Shown: in pieces, positions 1 through 37,379 of the stretch | Numbering within the stretch: the stretch's first letter is position 1 | Layout: every line of letters begins with the position of its first letter | Origin: Macrotis lagotis | Taxonomy: Eukaryota; Chordata; Mammalia; Peramelemorphia; Peramelidae | NCBI RefSeq assembly: GCF_037893015.1 | Contig: NC_133661.1 | Location: 227,759,157 to 227,823,156 of the forward strand | Direction: 5' to 3' | DNA: 64,000 nucleotides | Program-made: the position numbers and the translations under genes | Notes under the pieces: generated by a model | Told to the model about the DNA's origin: nothing | Database searches by the model: none | What the model saw: only the letters and a program-made list of their open reading frames with translations

Positions 1-1075
1 TGCAATGATATGGAAGGAGGGAGGCAAGGGGGAATGAGGGAACCTTTGCTCTCATCAGAGATGGCTATGAGAGGAAACAGCAAATATACTCAATGGGGTA
101 TAGACATCTGGAATAAAAAGGAGAGGGGAGCAGGGGAAAGGGGTGGGGATGTGAATAAAGGAGGAGAGGATGGACCATGGGGGAGAGTGGTCAGATATAA
201 CACATTTTCTTTTTTACTTCTTGCAAGGGGCTGGGATTGGAAGGCCTGCCCAGGATCATGGGGCCAGGTGGATGCTGGGCCTAACAGGTGGTATGGGGGC
301 TCAGGGCTTCTTGGCCCCAGGACCAGGGATCTGTCTGCTGTGCCACTCAGCAACCCTACAGCAGAGTCAGAGTGAAAGGAGAGAGAAAATAGAGTACACG
401 GTAGTGGAGAAATAAGAAAGGAGGGAGTTGCAATCAGCAATGGCAAGGGTGGAAAAATATGGAAGTAACTTTTGTGATGGACTTATAAAGAATGTGATCC
501 ACCCACGATAGAGTTGATGGTGTTGGAACAAAGACTGAAGCACATTTTTTGTTATTATTATTATTTGGGGGAGGGTGCAGGACAAGTGGGGCTGGATAGC
601 CTGCCTGGGGTGATCTTTGGGTGTCTGGGGCCGGATTCAGACCCAGGCGCTCCTGGCTCAAGGGCCAATGCTCTGTCTGCCACCCAGCCACCCCTACTAT
701 TATTACTATTTTATTTTATTTTGGGTCTTTTTTCCTTCTTCTTTTTGGTTTTTGCAGGGCAGTGGGGATCAGGTGGCTTACATGTCACATGGCTGGGTGA
801 TAATTTGGTTTACAAGGCTGGATGTGGGCTCAGGTGCTCGTGGCTCCAGGGCTGGTGCTTCGTCCATTGCACCACCTGGCCATACCTACAATTATTACTA
901 TTATTTTTTTATTTTAATTTTTTTCTCTCCCCTTTACTTTTTCGCCCAAGCAAGTCTATCTATATTCATGGTGGGAGGGGTATTTTGTTTACTTGTAAAC
1001 AAGTATATTTTATTATTGTAAAAAAACATTTGTACAAAATGAGAATAAAAAATAAATAAAAAAAGAAAATGTCTA
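1..1075 (+). mobile_element. HAL1-like element, 3' part (truncated by window start)
   Basis: Closely matches 61380-62440 over its whole length, including the shared 'ggggctgggattggaaggcc' block and the terminal segment ending in 'gtacaaaatgagaat' plus an A-rich tail at 1040-1075. It has no ORF2. It ends at the A-rich tail, so it lacks the extra 150 bases present in the 62-kb copy. Open frames within (for example 514-1059) do not look like proteins. Confidence 0.85.
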
Positions 1076-1099
1076 TTACAGCACACAACAGAAAACAAT

Positions 1100-1380
1100 A
1101 TATTGCAGTGTTGAGTTGTTGTTCAATAATTTTTCTGTCAGATCCAACACTTCATAACCCTGTTAGGGGTTTTCTTGGCAGAAATATTGTAGTGGTTTGT
1201 TATTTCCCTCTCTAGTTCATTTTACATATGAGGAAATTGAAGGAAACAAGGTTAAGTGACTTGCCCAGGGTCACACAGCTAATAAGTGACTGAAGTCAGA
1301 TATGAACTCAGGAAGATGAGTTTTCCAGACTCCAGGTCTGGCACTCTATACACTTTACTATCTAGCTGCCCATGCTTCAT
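1100..1380 (-). mobile_element. tRNA-derived CORE-SINE (MON1/MAR-like), antisense
   Basis: Antisense markers in order are: 'gttttcttggcagaaatattg', a diverged 'catatgaggaaattgaagg', 'gacttgcccagggtcacacag', then the head 'ctggcactctatacactttac...ctagctgccc'. Confidence 0.8.
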
Positions 1381-1384
1381 ATCT

Positions 1385-2530
1385 ATGGTGCTATCATTAA
1401 CTTAGAAACAAATTCTGAAGGAAAATCACTAGTGAAATACCCATTTTCATTACTGACACAAAGTAGGAACAAGCCTGAGGCATTTTCATTTGAGCATTCT
1501 TAGTGATGAAAAATTTTGAACCTTTGAGTGAGATTTGATTTTTGGAAAAGAATGAAAAAGTTACTTTGAGTCGTCTGATGAAAAACGGTTCATTAAGCTG
1601 AGTAATGCTGCTTGTAGGCAAAAATCGATTTGAAAGCAATGAGAATGTGTTTCTTCTATAGTTCATAAAGTACCTCATAGGAGGTAACATCTAAATAAAA
1701 TAGTTAAATTGTCCAGAATTAAACAATGGTAGCCAGAGGGGAATAAGTACATTACATCATAAGGGTACTACTTTGCTGGGACAAATTTACATTTTGGTAA
1801 GTAAATTCTGGCTTTTTATTATTAGAAATAATCAATTTTATTTATTATGAATCACAACCTAACTTTAAATTTTTCTATTCCATAAGAACAGCCCTTTTCA
1901 AAAACAAGTTTGGTAGATACCAGCTTCAATATTGTGACACCTAAAAGAGATCGATATTCACTCTTACTGACTCTGAAAACACACCTGAAATAAGTACAAA
2001 GCAAAAGGAACCACACACAGGTGTCCCACAAATTTAGTGTGGTTCTAAGCTTTTACAATTTTTATTTTAAGTTACTAATTCTACATCTAGAAAAGTAGCT
2101 GACCACATAGGGCCGTTGCAAAATAATTGCTTCAACCTTAAACATTAAAAAATAAGCTACTAAATCTTAAAACTATACTAAGGTTTTAGGGAGATCTTCT
2201 ATAACTACATTTTACTAAATAGATGTGTTCATATGTGGGTATTTTGAATACACACATATATTCATATAAATAACACATTTATATGTATCTTCATATGCAC
2301 TATATAAAAACATTTTAAGAGGCCTCAAAGAGTACTGATCTGGAGTCAGAAGACCTGGATTTTAATCCAGATTCTACCTACATACCACCCATGTGATTTT
2401 CAAATAGTTAATCAACTTCTCTGGACCTCAGATTTGCAATCTGTAAACTGGGGACACTGAACTAGATGGTCACTAATGTTCCTTACATGTGAAAAACCTA
2501 TAATTCTACAGTATCATATATAAGTGGAAA
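1385..2530. other. TDP1 intronic sequence, nothing recognised
   Basis: AT-rich unique-looking DNA. A 97-codon minus-strand open frame at 1397-1690 has no recognisable motif and no splice support. A weak MIR-like SINE piece is visible at 2320-2510 (plus strand; 'ctggagtcagaagacctgg', 'ctggacctcagatttgcaat'). Confidence 0.5.
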
Positions 2531-2534
2531 ACTA

Positions 2535-2685
2535 TTTCTTTTGCAAGGCAATGGGGTTAAGTGATTTCCCCAAGGTCACACAGCTAGGTAATTATTAAGT
2601 GTCTGAGGCTGAATTTGAACTCAGGTGCTCCTGACTCCAGAGCTGGTGGTCTATCCACTGCACCACTTGGAAAACTTTTAAAGTC
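2535..2685 (-). mobile_element. WSINE1-type CORE-SINE, antisense
   Basis: Complement of the standard copy: 'ttgcaaggcaatggggttaag', 'cacacagctaggtaattattaag', 'ctatccactgcaccactt'. It ends 166 bases from the TDP1 exon at 2851. Confidence 0.9.
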
Positions 2686-2850
2686 AGTTACCTTAATAAA
2701 AAAATAAGGACATGAACACAATTCTGTCCTTCCACACTACTTTTCAATTTTTTTAATGCAAGAATTTAAAATTTATGCACAAATTTAAAATTATTCTAAA
2801 TCTCACTTAAAGAAAATTAATTTTCCCTAATATCCAAAAAAATTACTTAC

Positions 2851-28666
<25,816 letters not shown>

Positions 28667-28854
28667 TTCTGCTAAAGAGAGAAGAATCATTTTTTTTACT
28701 CAGTTATAAATTGTAAGAAAAATCTTGATCTCAACCTCCCCCCAAGCAAAAAGTGCTTCTAAAACATTTATTATAAATAGGTCCAAATAAGCACAAATAA
28801 CCCTATGAAGTTGTTACAAGTACCTGAATTCAAACCATTAGAAATGATTATCAT

Positions 28855-29002
28855 CAGGGTGGCTAGGTGGCACAGTGGATAAAACACCGACCCTGAAGTC
28901 AGTTGTACCTGGGTTCAAATCTGGTCTCAGACACTTGATAATTACCTAGCTGTGTGGCCTTGGGCAAGCCACTTAACCCCTTTTGCCTTGCAAAAACCTT
29001 GA
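28855..29002 (+). mobile_element. WSINE1-type CORE-SINE with target-site duplication
   Basis: Head 'gggtggctaggtggcacagtgg', core intact, short tail. 'tgattatcat' lies on both sides (28846 and 29001). Confidence 0.95.
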
Positions 29003-29122
29003 TTATCATATAAAACATAGTCACTAGAGTTCCAGACCAATTGAAATATATAGTTCAGATTCAAATAATGAAATCGCTAATTGGGATTCATTATTCTCAC
29101 TAAGTAGAGCTTAGGAAAAAAG

Positions 29123-29300
29123 AAGGGGCAGCTAGGTGGCGCAAGGGGCGACTAGGTGGCGTAGTGGATAAAGCACCGGCCCTGGACTAAGGAGTACCTG
29201 GGTTCAAATCCAGTCTCAGACACTTAATAATTACCTAGCTGTGTGGCCTTGGGCAAGCCACTTAATCCCATATGCCTTGCAAAAACCTAAAAAAAAAAGA
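29123..29300 (+). mobile_element. WSINE1-type CORE-SINE with duplicated 5' head
   Basis: The 5' end reads GGCAGCTAGGTGGCGCA immediately followed by GGGGCGACTAGGTGGCGTAG, so the first 20 bases of the SINE occur twice in tandem before a normal body. 'aaaaaagaagg' on both sides suggests a single insertion. Confidence 0.93.
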
Positions 29301-29404
29301 AGGAAACAATTATTTAAAATGTACCTACTCTGGGTGAGGCACTTTACAAATATCTCATCTGATTCTCACAAAATCCTGGGAGATAAGAATTATTAAAATC
29401 CCAT

Positions 29405-29545
29405 TTTAGGGGGCAGCTAGGTGGCAAAGAGCAGCAGCCCTGGAGTCAGGAAGACCTGAGTTCAAATCCGACCTCAGACACTTAATAATTACCTAGCTGT
29501 GTGACCTTGGGCAAGTCACTTAACCCCACTGTCTTATTTTTTAAA
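29405..29545 (+). mobile_element. WSINE1-type CORE-SINE with target-site duplication
   Basis: The A box is shortened ('ggtggcaaagagcagcagccc'); the core is intact. 'aaaatcccatttta' at 29395 and 'aaaaatcctatttta' at 29544 form the duplication, with one mismatch. Confidence 0.93.
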
Positions 29546-29559
29546 AATCCTATTTTATA

Positions 29560-29690
29560 ATTGAGCAAATTGAGATTAAAAGAGTGACATGTGTCAAGGA
29601 ACTAAGAAATGTTAAGGTTAAATTTGAACACTGGTCTTCCTGATTCAAGGTCCAATGCTCTATCCACTACACCATCCAGTTACCAAGCTA
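29560..29690 (-). mobile_element. MIR-like SINE fragment, antisense
   Basis: 'ataattgagcaaattgagatt' and 'caatgctctatccactacacc' in antisense order; diverged. Confidence 0.6.
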
Positions 29691-30447
29691 CATATTCATG
29701 TGAAACTTCAATGTAATTCAACAAATATTTATTAAATTCTTTCAGGCAAAGCCCTTCATAGTGTTAGTGAGACAATAGCCTTAATATAGTAGGCCCCATT
29801 CTCAAGATCTTTATAATCTAATGATAAATCACTGGGTCAACAACAGTCAACAAAAAGAATTTTTTTTAAACAAGTATTTATTTAATCACTTATTATAAGA
29901 GACACTGGAGATATAAAGAAAGGCAAACAAAAAAAAAATCCCTACTCCCAAGAAGCTCACAATCAATGACAATGACAGAGTCTAGGCAGGAAGAATACTC
30001 ATTGAAATCACTGCCTTCTATTTTTGAGTTATCTTTTCACATCTCACAAAGCTGAGGCTCAAGAGACTGGGTAGGTCTAGTCCCCTTCTAACCTTGCTGT
30101 GAGACCTCAGGCAAGTGTAGCTCTGGACCTCAATTTCTTCATCTGTAAAATGAGAGAATTGAATTAGAACCTTTCTTAATGTACTACAAAAATTTATGTA
30201 TCTAGGACTCTCTTTCTATCAACACAGTTCTAGACTTCCTTTCCTCCTTTCTTGGATTTTATCTTAGTAGTTGAATAACAGTCCTCCACCCTTACCCTTT
30301 GTTCTTCTACTGACAATGCCCCTTCAACCCCAAATCCTGAATCAACTCAAACTGTGAGAAAAATTAGAACAGTGCATTACCACAAGATGTCTGTGGACTT
30401 GAAAAAACCATATGGCCTGTACCGGCTACAAATTCTTATCAACTAAT

Positions 30448-30692
30448 TTAGGGCAACAAGATGGCACAGTGGATAGAGTGCTGAGCCTGCATTTAGAAAA
30501 ACTTGAGTTCAGATCTTGTCCTCAAGCTTTTAAGCAGTGTGATCCAGGATAAGTAATTTAACCCTGTTAGCCTGTTTTCTTGGCTATAAAATGAATGAAA
30601 GAATGAAATAGCAAACCATTCAAGCATCTTTGCCAAGAAACCACAAAGTTGGATAAGACTGAAATGAGTCAACAACGACCTGAACTAAAATC
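30448..30692 (+). mobile_element. MON1/MAR-like tRNA-derived SINE
   Basis: 'gggcaacaagatggcacagtggatagagtgc', B-box-like 'gagttcagatc', 'gcaaaccattcaagcatctttgccaag', and end 'ataagactgaaatgagtcaacaacg'. Confidence 0.85.
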
Positions 30693-31008
30693 TCACTACT
30701 GCCTGGTAATCACATTTTTTAAATCTGAAATATACTCTTATCATATAAGAATATGGTATTTCCTCTCTTTAGCCCTTTAGGTCATCCAGTCATCTCCTTT
30801 CAGTAAATGACCCTTCCTCCTCCTTTAAACAGAAACAAAAAACAAAACTGAAGGCTATCTACCTTAAGATCTTTCATCCCCATACTTCAATGAGTTCAGC
30901 TTCATGCATCCTCCTTCTTTGCTCTACTCTCAGAGAATACATTTGACTCTTTTCTACTTATATCTCAATCTCTGATTAACAAATGTTAGTTGAAGTTGAT
31001 CCAAATCT

Positions 31009-31111
<103 letters not shown>

Positions 31112-31699
31112 ACTGCTAGACTATGATATCTTTGAGGGCAGTAGTCCAATTACTTTGTAGGAAACCCTGGTACATAAACACTGAATAGGAACACAAGATT
31201 TCCTGATTATTCTCCTATATACTTTTCTAACTTAGAAACTATAACTAACTATAAAATATAAAGCTTTAATATTTTTCTTAAGGTATACAATATGTGATAA
31301 AAATTAATGAAATACAACTTATTTTAAAATTTTAAATTCTTTTTGCTTTATGGCATAACAGAGAAACTTTATCAGATTAATGCACACTGAATCTAAGATC
31401 ATTTCATAAAATACAATGATGAAACTAAACAGGTACTTTTCATTTTTGTTTTGAGAACTGAATTTCATCTGAAGATCACGGTTTTACTTTTTTGTTTTTC
31501 AATCTTTCATTTTCTTTTTTCGTTAGCTAATATGTTTTCTCCCTCTCACATCCCACCTCCAATTTAAGGGGGGGGGGGGGAACTCTTGTCAACAAATTTG
31601 GAGTCCTCCAGTACCAACTAGATAAAAGGAGCTCCAAGGGCACTGGTTAAGGGGTCTTAAAAGTTAATTCATGTAAGGTTTGCCTCAAATGAATCATAT

Positions 31700-31976
31700 C
31701 CAGGCTTCCAAGATGTCTATCTTTATTTTCAAATTTTATTTTGCTTTGAATTTAGTGAATAAAATGTAGTATAATAAAGAAAAAATTATTGCACATAAAA
31801 CTGTAAAGTTTCTATATACAACTTGCTATTCCTTTTAAATATTCAAAAGTTATCACATAAATTTCTTTTTCTTTCCTTTCTCCCCCTCCCACCCCCAATC
31901 TAGAGAAGGCTGCCATTAGATACAAATAGTGTATCTTAATGAAAATCTAGTGAATCTAGTGAAAGTAAAGCTGATA

Positions 31977-32036
<60 letters not shown>

Positions 32037-32125
32037 TTATTCTACCCATACTTCTACTTGTCAGGTTTTTCTCTGGATGAAGATATCTTTCTTAATATTT
32101 TCTTTAGAAGCTAATTTGAGAATCT
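31700..32125 (-). mobile_element. L1 3'-UTR-like fragment (antisense) with (TA)n
   Basis: 'ctttcctttctccccctcccaccccc', 'agagaaggctgcc' and following sequence resemble the complement of the marsupial L1 3' UTR. A (TA)n tract fills 31977-32031. Confidence 0.6.
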
Positions 32126-32965
32126 GTAATAGCCAAAATGATTATTCACTTAAAGTCATTCTAAAAACCATACTGCTATTAATTACATGGAATATTCTCT
32201 TTATTCTGCTCCTTTTGTTCATTTTTTTACACTGAAAATTAAATGAAACAGCAAAAAAAGAAAATCAGAAAATAAAATTATGTACAAAGTACAAAAAAAG
32301 GGTCTTTTTTTTTTTTTTGCTGTTAAGGACAGTAAATTTCTTTCTGCAAACTTCTAAGCGACCTAGAATTACCTTATTTTATTCCAATTTCAAACCTAAA
32401 TTACCTGTGACTAGCTAGAGGGCTCACTATCGAGCTATTTCTTCTTATTGCTGTCAAAGAGCCTAACTCCAATAATGTCTTTTCTCCACATTCCTTCTAT
32501 TTTAGAAAATCAGATAAATGTTTCTTAAAAGGAATATTAAATAAGAACAGTGTGTGAATGGGACCTTCAAGTATAAGTAAATCAAGGTAGTAAGTGCTAC
32601 TTTAGAGACCTTTAAAGATTATTTCCTAATTCTCAGCTCTTTTTCAGACAGTTCATGAAGTTGCTGGTAGTCACACATTATTAAAACAGAAAGGTCTGGA
32701 AAGGCAGGGGAGAAAAGAAGTGTGTAGATAGATTTCAAGGAGTCCAAGACTCAGATGGGGGGAGCAGAAATTACAACTTTATTTCCCCTAACCTCTAATT
32801 CAAAAATTTCTTAATTGTTTGTGTCATAAACAATCTGGTGAAGTCTATAGGCACTGCTTCAGAATGTTTTTATATGTGTAAAATAAATCACAGTATTATA
32901 AAGGAAATCAAGAGGAAAGAAGAGAAGCACTATACTAGTATTATATTATCACTATATATCTATAT

Positions 32966-33004
<39 letters not shown>

Positions 33005-34285
33005 TGTTTCATTTGATCCTCATAACTATGCAAGGTGGTGCTATTATTACTCGCATTTTACAGTTAAAGAAGCTGAGGCCAACAGAGGCAAAGTGACTTG
33101 TCCAGGGTTGCACACAAACTAATAAGTGCAAAGACAATGAATTTGAATTCAGATCTTCCCAATTCTAGTTCCAGAACTCTATTCAACTGTTATTACCTAG
33201 CTGTCTACAATTCAAGTATAGTAAAAATATTAAAAAAAATTCTTACTTTATAGACAGAAGAACCAAAACTCCTATTCTAACTGAAATTTGGCACTTCCCT
33301 GTGTTATTTAAAAATATGACTGAGAAGGGGTCAGCAAACTTCACCAGACTGTCAAAGAGGTCCAGGACCCACAAAAAAAATGCAAAAAACCCCCAATAAC
33401 AAAAAGCCTGAGGCTGTAGGCTATTCACCATTACCTAAACATAAGGCAGACACATTTATTCACTTAGAAATCATCATCCTAAAACAGTCAAAGGTCTAGA
33501 CCTCGGCAGAATTCAAAATAAAGCTAGCTAGACGGAATCTGAAAGTAAAGCTGATAGCAACTACTCACACAGATGGTGTGAAGAAGAGGCACCTTGTTGG
33601 GAACACAAATTAGTCACAGACTCACAGAATGTAAGTGAGAAGAGGTCTCACAAGTCATTAAGCCAAACTTGTAACCAATCACTCCCTATTTAATAGCATA
33701 CATAAGAAAGGTGACCCAGCCTTCTAAGAAGGTATTCAAATCACAACTTATGCACCCTAAATTTTCCTTCACATATCTATGTTGTTTTTATCTTGATGAC
33801 TTTCACCCTCCATCATACTTGTTCAACTTTATAACTTTTTAAACCTTACTATGATGAACATCAAAGGATAGCAATTCTAAAGAAACAAATAAATTGTTTT
33901 TATATTTTAAATATGCTCTAATTTTAAGCTGCATGTGCTACCTGCTGGGTTTTCTAAAGGTTTCCATGTTATTTAAAACATGTAACACTTTCCTTGACCA
34001 AGTGTAAATACTATGAAAACAAATGAAAATGCCATCCTTCATCAAAGGATTACCAGCAGGGAGCATAATTATAAAAAGAAACAAAACTTGTAAACGCAGG
34101 TGTTTCAGTGATGATATAACACTTCCTCAAACTCCCTCTTTATAGAAGGATTTGATATTCTGTGTCTGTTTAAAAAAGAAAAGTCCAGATGTTGTTCATT
34201 AAAGTCAATCAGAATAGACAACTTGTAGTCACTGACACTTCGAAGCAACCTCCCTCTTCAGAAAATTAGGATCAAAGAATTATTT
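32126..34285. other. TDP1 upstream/5' intron sequence, repeats only
   Basis: A (TA)n tract at 32944-33003 and a MIR-like antisense piece at 33005-33210 ('cattttacagttaaagaagctgaggcc', 'gacttgtccagggttgcacac'). No exon recognised. Confidence 0.5.
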
Positions 34286-34287
34286 CC

Positions 34288-34442
34288 AAGGGCAGCTAGG
34301 TGTTGCAGTGGATAAAGCACCAGCTCTGGAATCAGGAGTACCCGAGTTCAAATCTGAACTCAGATACTTAATAATTACCTAGCTATGTGGCCACTCAACC
34401 CCACTGTCTTTCAAAAAAAAAACCAACTTAAAAAAAGTATTT
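34288..34442 (+). mobile_element. WSINE1-type CORE-SINE
   Basis: 'gggcagctaggtgttgcagtgg', 'gagttcaaatctg'. The core is missing a few bases ('ctatgtggccactcaacccc' lacks 'ttgggcaagc'). 'tatttcca' flanks both sides. Confidence 0.92.
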
Positions 34443-34654
34443 CCATATAAAACATCAAACACAATTAAATCATACCATCAGCCCAGGACATTCAAAAGCT
34501 TAAATGCTTGAAAAGGAAAAATTGAAAGGTATCAAATACTTGTGCTATACAAATCAGGATCAGAATTTTGATTTACTCTACACTTACAGGTAGCATTGAT
34601 TGAAACATCTTTTATGGGGTCCCCACTACTTAAGTCTCATTCTAAGAATTGTTG

Positions 34655-34855
34655 TTCAGTTGTATTCAATTCTTTGTGATCCCATTTATATTTTTCTTCA
34701 CAAAGATACTGGAGTGGTTTGCCATTTCCTTCTCCAGTGCATTTTATAGATGAGGAAACTGAGGAATAGAGGGTGAAGTGCCTGGCCCAGGGTCCTAGTG
34801 TCTGAGGCTGGATTAACTAAGGAAAATGAGTCCTCTGCTCTAATCCTCATAGGCA
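34655..34855 (-). mobile_element. MON1/MAR-like SINE, antisense
   Basis: 'ttctttgtgatcccatttata', 'ggagtggtttgccatttccttctcc', 'tagatgaggaaactgagg' in antisense order. The head is truncated. Confidence 0.85.
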
Positions 34856-35369
34856 GCCTTAGCTTAGTCTAAGAGAATTTGCCCCCTAAGATTCATTTCC
34901 ATTTATACTATATAAGAGGGTCCCATAATCTTCACGTTATTGGAAAGTTTAATAGCTTAAATTATTAACATACAGCTTTGTATCTACAGAGCTATCTACA
35001 TGTTGCCATCTCCACCAGAACCTGGGGTACTAGAGGGCAAGAAGAGTGTTTTTGCCTTTCTTTGAATTGCATTACAAAATAGTCAATTTGGTACAGTCCT
35101 AAACATCAGGGATACCAAAAAGAAAGGTTTAAAAATATCCATTATTTAATACCCATTGGGTATTAAAAAATACCCCCCCAAAATAGTCCCAGATCTAGAG
35201 TTTACAATCTAATGGGATAGAGAAAGAATAATCAAACAACCAAACATGTATACGTAACATATATGAGGACAAACTGTAGAATGTAGATAATGGGGGGGGG
35301 AAGCTTAAATATGTTTTTTGACTACTTATGTTTTTTTTGGTTTGGTGGCATGAGAGTGACCCTAGGGTT

Positions 35370-35605
35370 TCTTATCAAGCTGGAAAGGTGGCTCTGTGGT
35401 TCAGCACCAGGGCTGGAATCCAGAAGACCTGAGTTCAGATTCAAGTAAGTGAATCTAGGCAAGTCATTTAACCCTGTTTGCCTCGGTTTACCTCATCTAT
35501 AAAATGAGCAGGTGAAGGAAATGGCAAATCACTCCAGTATCAGTGCCAGGAAAATCCTAAACATGGTCGGAGAGCCAGAGGAGACAAATCATCAAACACC
35601 AACAT
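35370..35605 (+). mobile_element. MON1/MAR-like SINE
   Basis: 'aggtggctctgtggttcagcacc', 'gagttcagattc', 'gtttgcctcggtttacctcatctataaaatgagc', 'ggcaaatcactccagtatc'. Confidence 0.82.
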
Positions 35606-35999
35606 AAAACCCAGTGGGACCCAACCCACAGAATTGTAATAATGGCTTCATTCAGAAAGTGAAAAGCTTAAAGTGCTCCGAAAGCCTCGGAAGGTTAGCT
35701 ATTCAAAGTCAGTGTAGCTTTTTAGAGTATAAAATTGGAAAACAAGAGGCCAGGTGGCATTCCCTCTTTTATTATGCTAATGTGCTAGCAAACAAGCACA
35801 AAGGTAAAAACCTGAATTGCTGAATTTGCCGCCCAGCAGAAGGCAGCAGCACTCTGACTATCCTAAAGAGAAGTCGGAGCAATCTTGAAGCACAGAATGT
35901 TAGGGTTAGTAGCTAATACTTCTATGGGCCCTTTAGTTTGCACAGCGCTTCCAAAATGTTCAGTGTTATCCTCAAGACCAGGCCCTGGATGCTGTTTCG

Positions 36000-37260
36000 G
36001 AGACGAGGCCAGAGACGTGAGGCCCGGGGCCAGGGCTGAGCCCCCCAGGAATCCACATCGCCCCGACAGCAGCGGGGCCGGAGGAGACGCTCGGGGCCCC
36101 CTTCGTGTCCCAGGGAGCAAGCACACTGCGGGGAGGGGGAGGGGCGCTGTGCCTGGGGGTCCCCCCCGGATCCTGGAACCTCGGCGGAGGACCCCAACAG
36201 AGGACCAAGGGTTAAACGTCCCCGGGCAAAGCGGTTCACAACTATCACCTCATCTGACCTCACAACGATGGGGGGGAACCGTCATCTGGACTTTACAGTT
36301 TGGGAAACTGAGGCAAGCAGGTGCCTGCCCACATCCCACAGGAGCTTACGGGGTGCCAAGGGCTTCCCGGGTGCGATCTCATCTCATTCACACGACCCCC
36401 GAAGGGGAAACCGAGGCAAACAGGATGCCCCCCGCCCCCCGCGGTATTCCAGGAAGGAGCCAAACAGGGGTCCGGGGGCCGGTCCCCGGGGCCAGGCCGG
36501 GGGCATTTCCTCCAGGCTGCGCCCCTTCCCCTCCGGGACCCCGAGAGCCCAGCGCCCGCCCTGGGCCGCCCCCCGCCGCCCCCCGCCACCCCCCGCCCGG
36601 GGCGCGCGCCCACCTTGGCCAGGAGCGCACGCGGGAACCGACCAGGCGCCGCCAGAGCCCGGCGCACGCGCACTCGGGGAGGCCCGCCCACCGGGGCCCG
36701 CCCCGCCCACCGGCCCCGCCCCCGCGGCCGCCCGGGCCAGGCCCCGCCCACCGCCCCCCCCCGGGCCAGGCCCCGCCCACCGGCCCCGCCCCCGCGGCCG
36801 CCCGGGCCAGGCCGCCTCCTCCGGCTCAAACCCGGCCCGGCCCGGCCCGGCCCCTTCCCTTTCCGGGAGGGGCTCCCGCTAGGTCCTAAAGGCAGACCCA
36901 CGCCGCCAAGGAAGGAAGGCACCACCCGGGAAACCCGCCCGCGGGGGCGTGGCCGAGCCCCCTCCGAGGTCTCCAGGGCCCCTCCCCCCGGGGCCCCAAC
37001 GGGCTCCTCACGTCTTTCACTTCATTGTTAATGGGATTTGCAAAATGAGCGAACAGCTGGGAGGCGGCGGACCCGGGCCCGGCCCCGCAGGAGGAGGAGA
37101 GGGCATTAGGGGGCCGCCCGGAGGCCTTCCACGGACCCGAATCCTCGGGGGCACTCGGGAGGGCACAATACATATAAATGGGGGCGGCGCTGGGTTGGGA
37201 ATTTTAAGGGCAGGTGAGTCCGGCGGCCGCTCCCGCTACCTTGGTGGCCCCGGGCAAATC
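36000..37260. promoter_or_regulatory. Strong CpG island, possible TDP1 (or unrelated) promoter
   Basis: About 1.2 kb of very high GC with abundant CpG and many CCCCGCCC Sp1-type boxes, densest at 36530-36960. It lies 7.3 kb upstream of the first TDP1 coding exon. On the minus strand GGCCAAG|GTGGGC at 36614/36613 is a plausible donor for a non-coding first exon. On the plus strand GGGCAG|GTGAGT at 37213/37214 is a near-perfect donor, with CATATAAATG at 37171. Which transcript starts here cannot be decided from sequence alone. Long Pro/Arg/Gly-rich open frames inside are composition artefacts. Confidence 0.6.
36701..36811 (+). repeat. GC-box tandem repeat inside CpG island
   Basis: Two identical copies of a 41-base unit start at 36701 and 36771. 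They begin CCCCGCCCACCGGCCCCGCC and continue into a NotI-like GCGGCCGC and CCCGGGCCAGG. A shorter third copy lacking the middle lies between them. Each unit carries several Sp1-type boxes. The complementary strand is G-run rich and could form quadruplexes. Confidence 0.85.
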
Positions 37261-37379
37261 CTTCACCTTAGAAACTGCATTCCTCTAGGAAAGGGGGATT
37301 TAGATCAAATAAACTCCGAGGGGAAGACCTGAGGTCAAAGGCTGAGGCCTCCCCAGGGGCCCACTACCGAACAATTACT

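Noticed and set aside
514..1059. 181-codon frame, and its counterparts at 61665-62301
   Set aside because: Falls in the 3' region of the HAL1-like element. The frames are not preserved in step between the two copies, and the product is low complexity.
1..2850. TDP1 exon carrying the Lys of the first HxK motif
   Set aside because: No minus-strand exon with acceptor followed by the expected KMM-type sequence was found; it probably lies beyond position 1.
35885..37031. Long open frames of 200-334 codons on both strands at 35885-36889, 36321-37031 and 36293-36925
   Set aside because: All six frames stay open because the CpG island has few A/T-rich stop codons. Products are Pro/Arg/Gly-rich low complexity, with no domain and no conserved start or splice structure.
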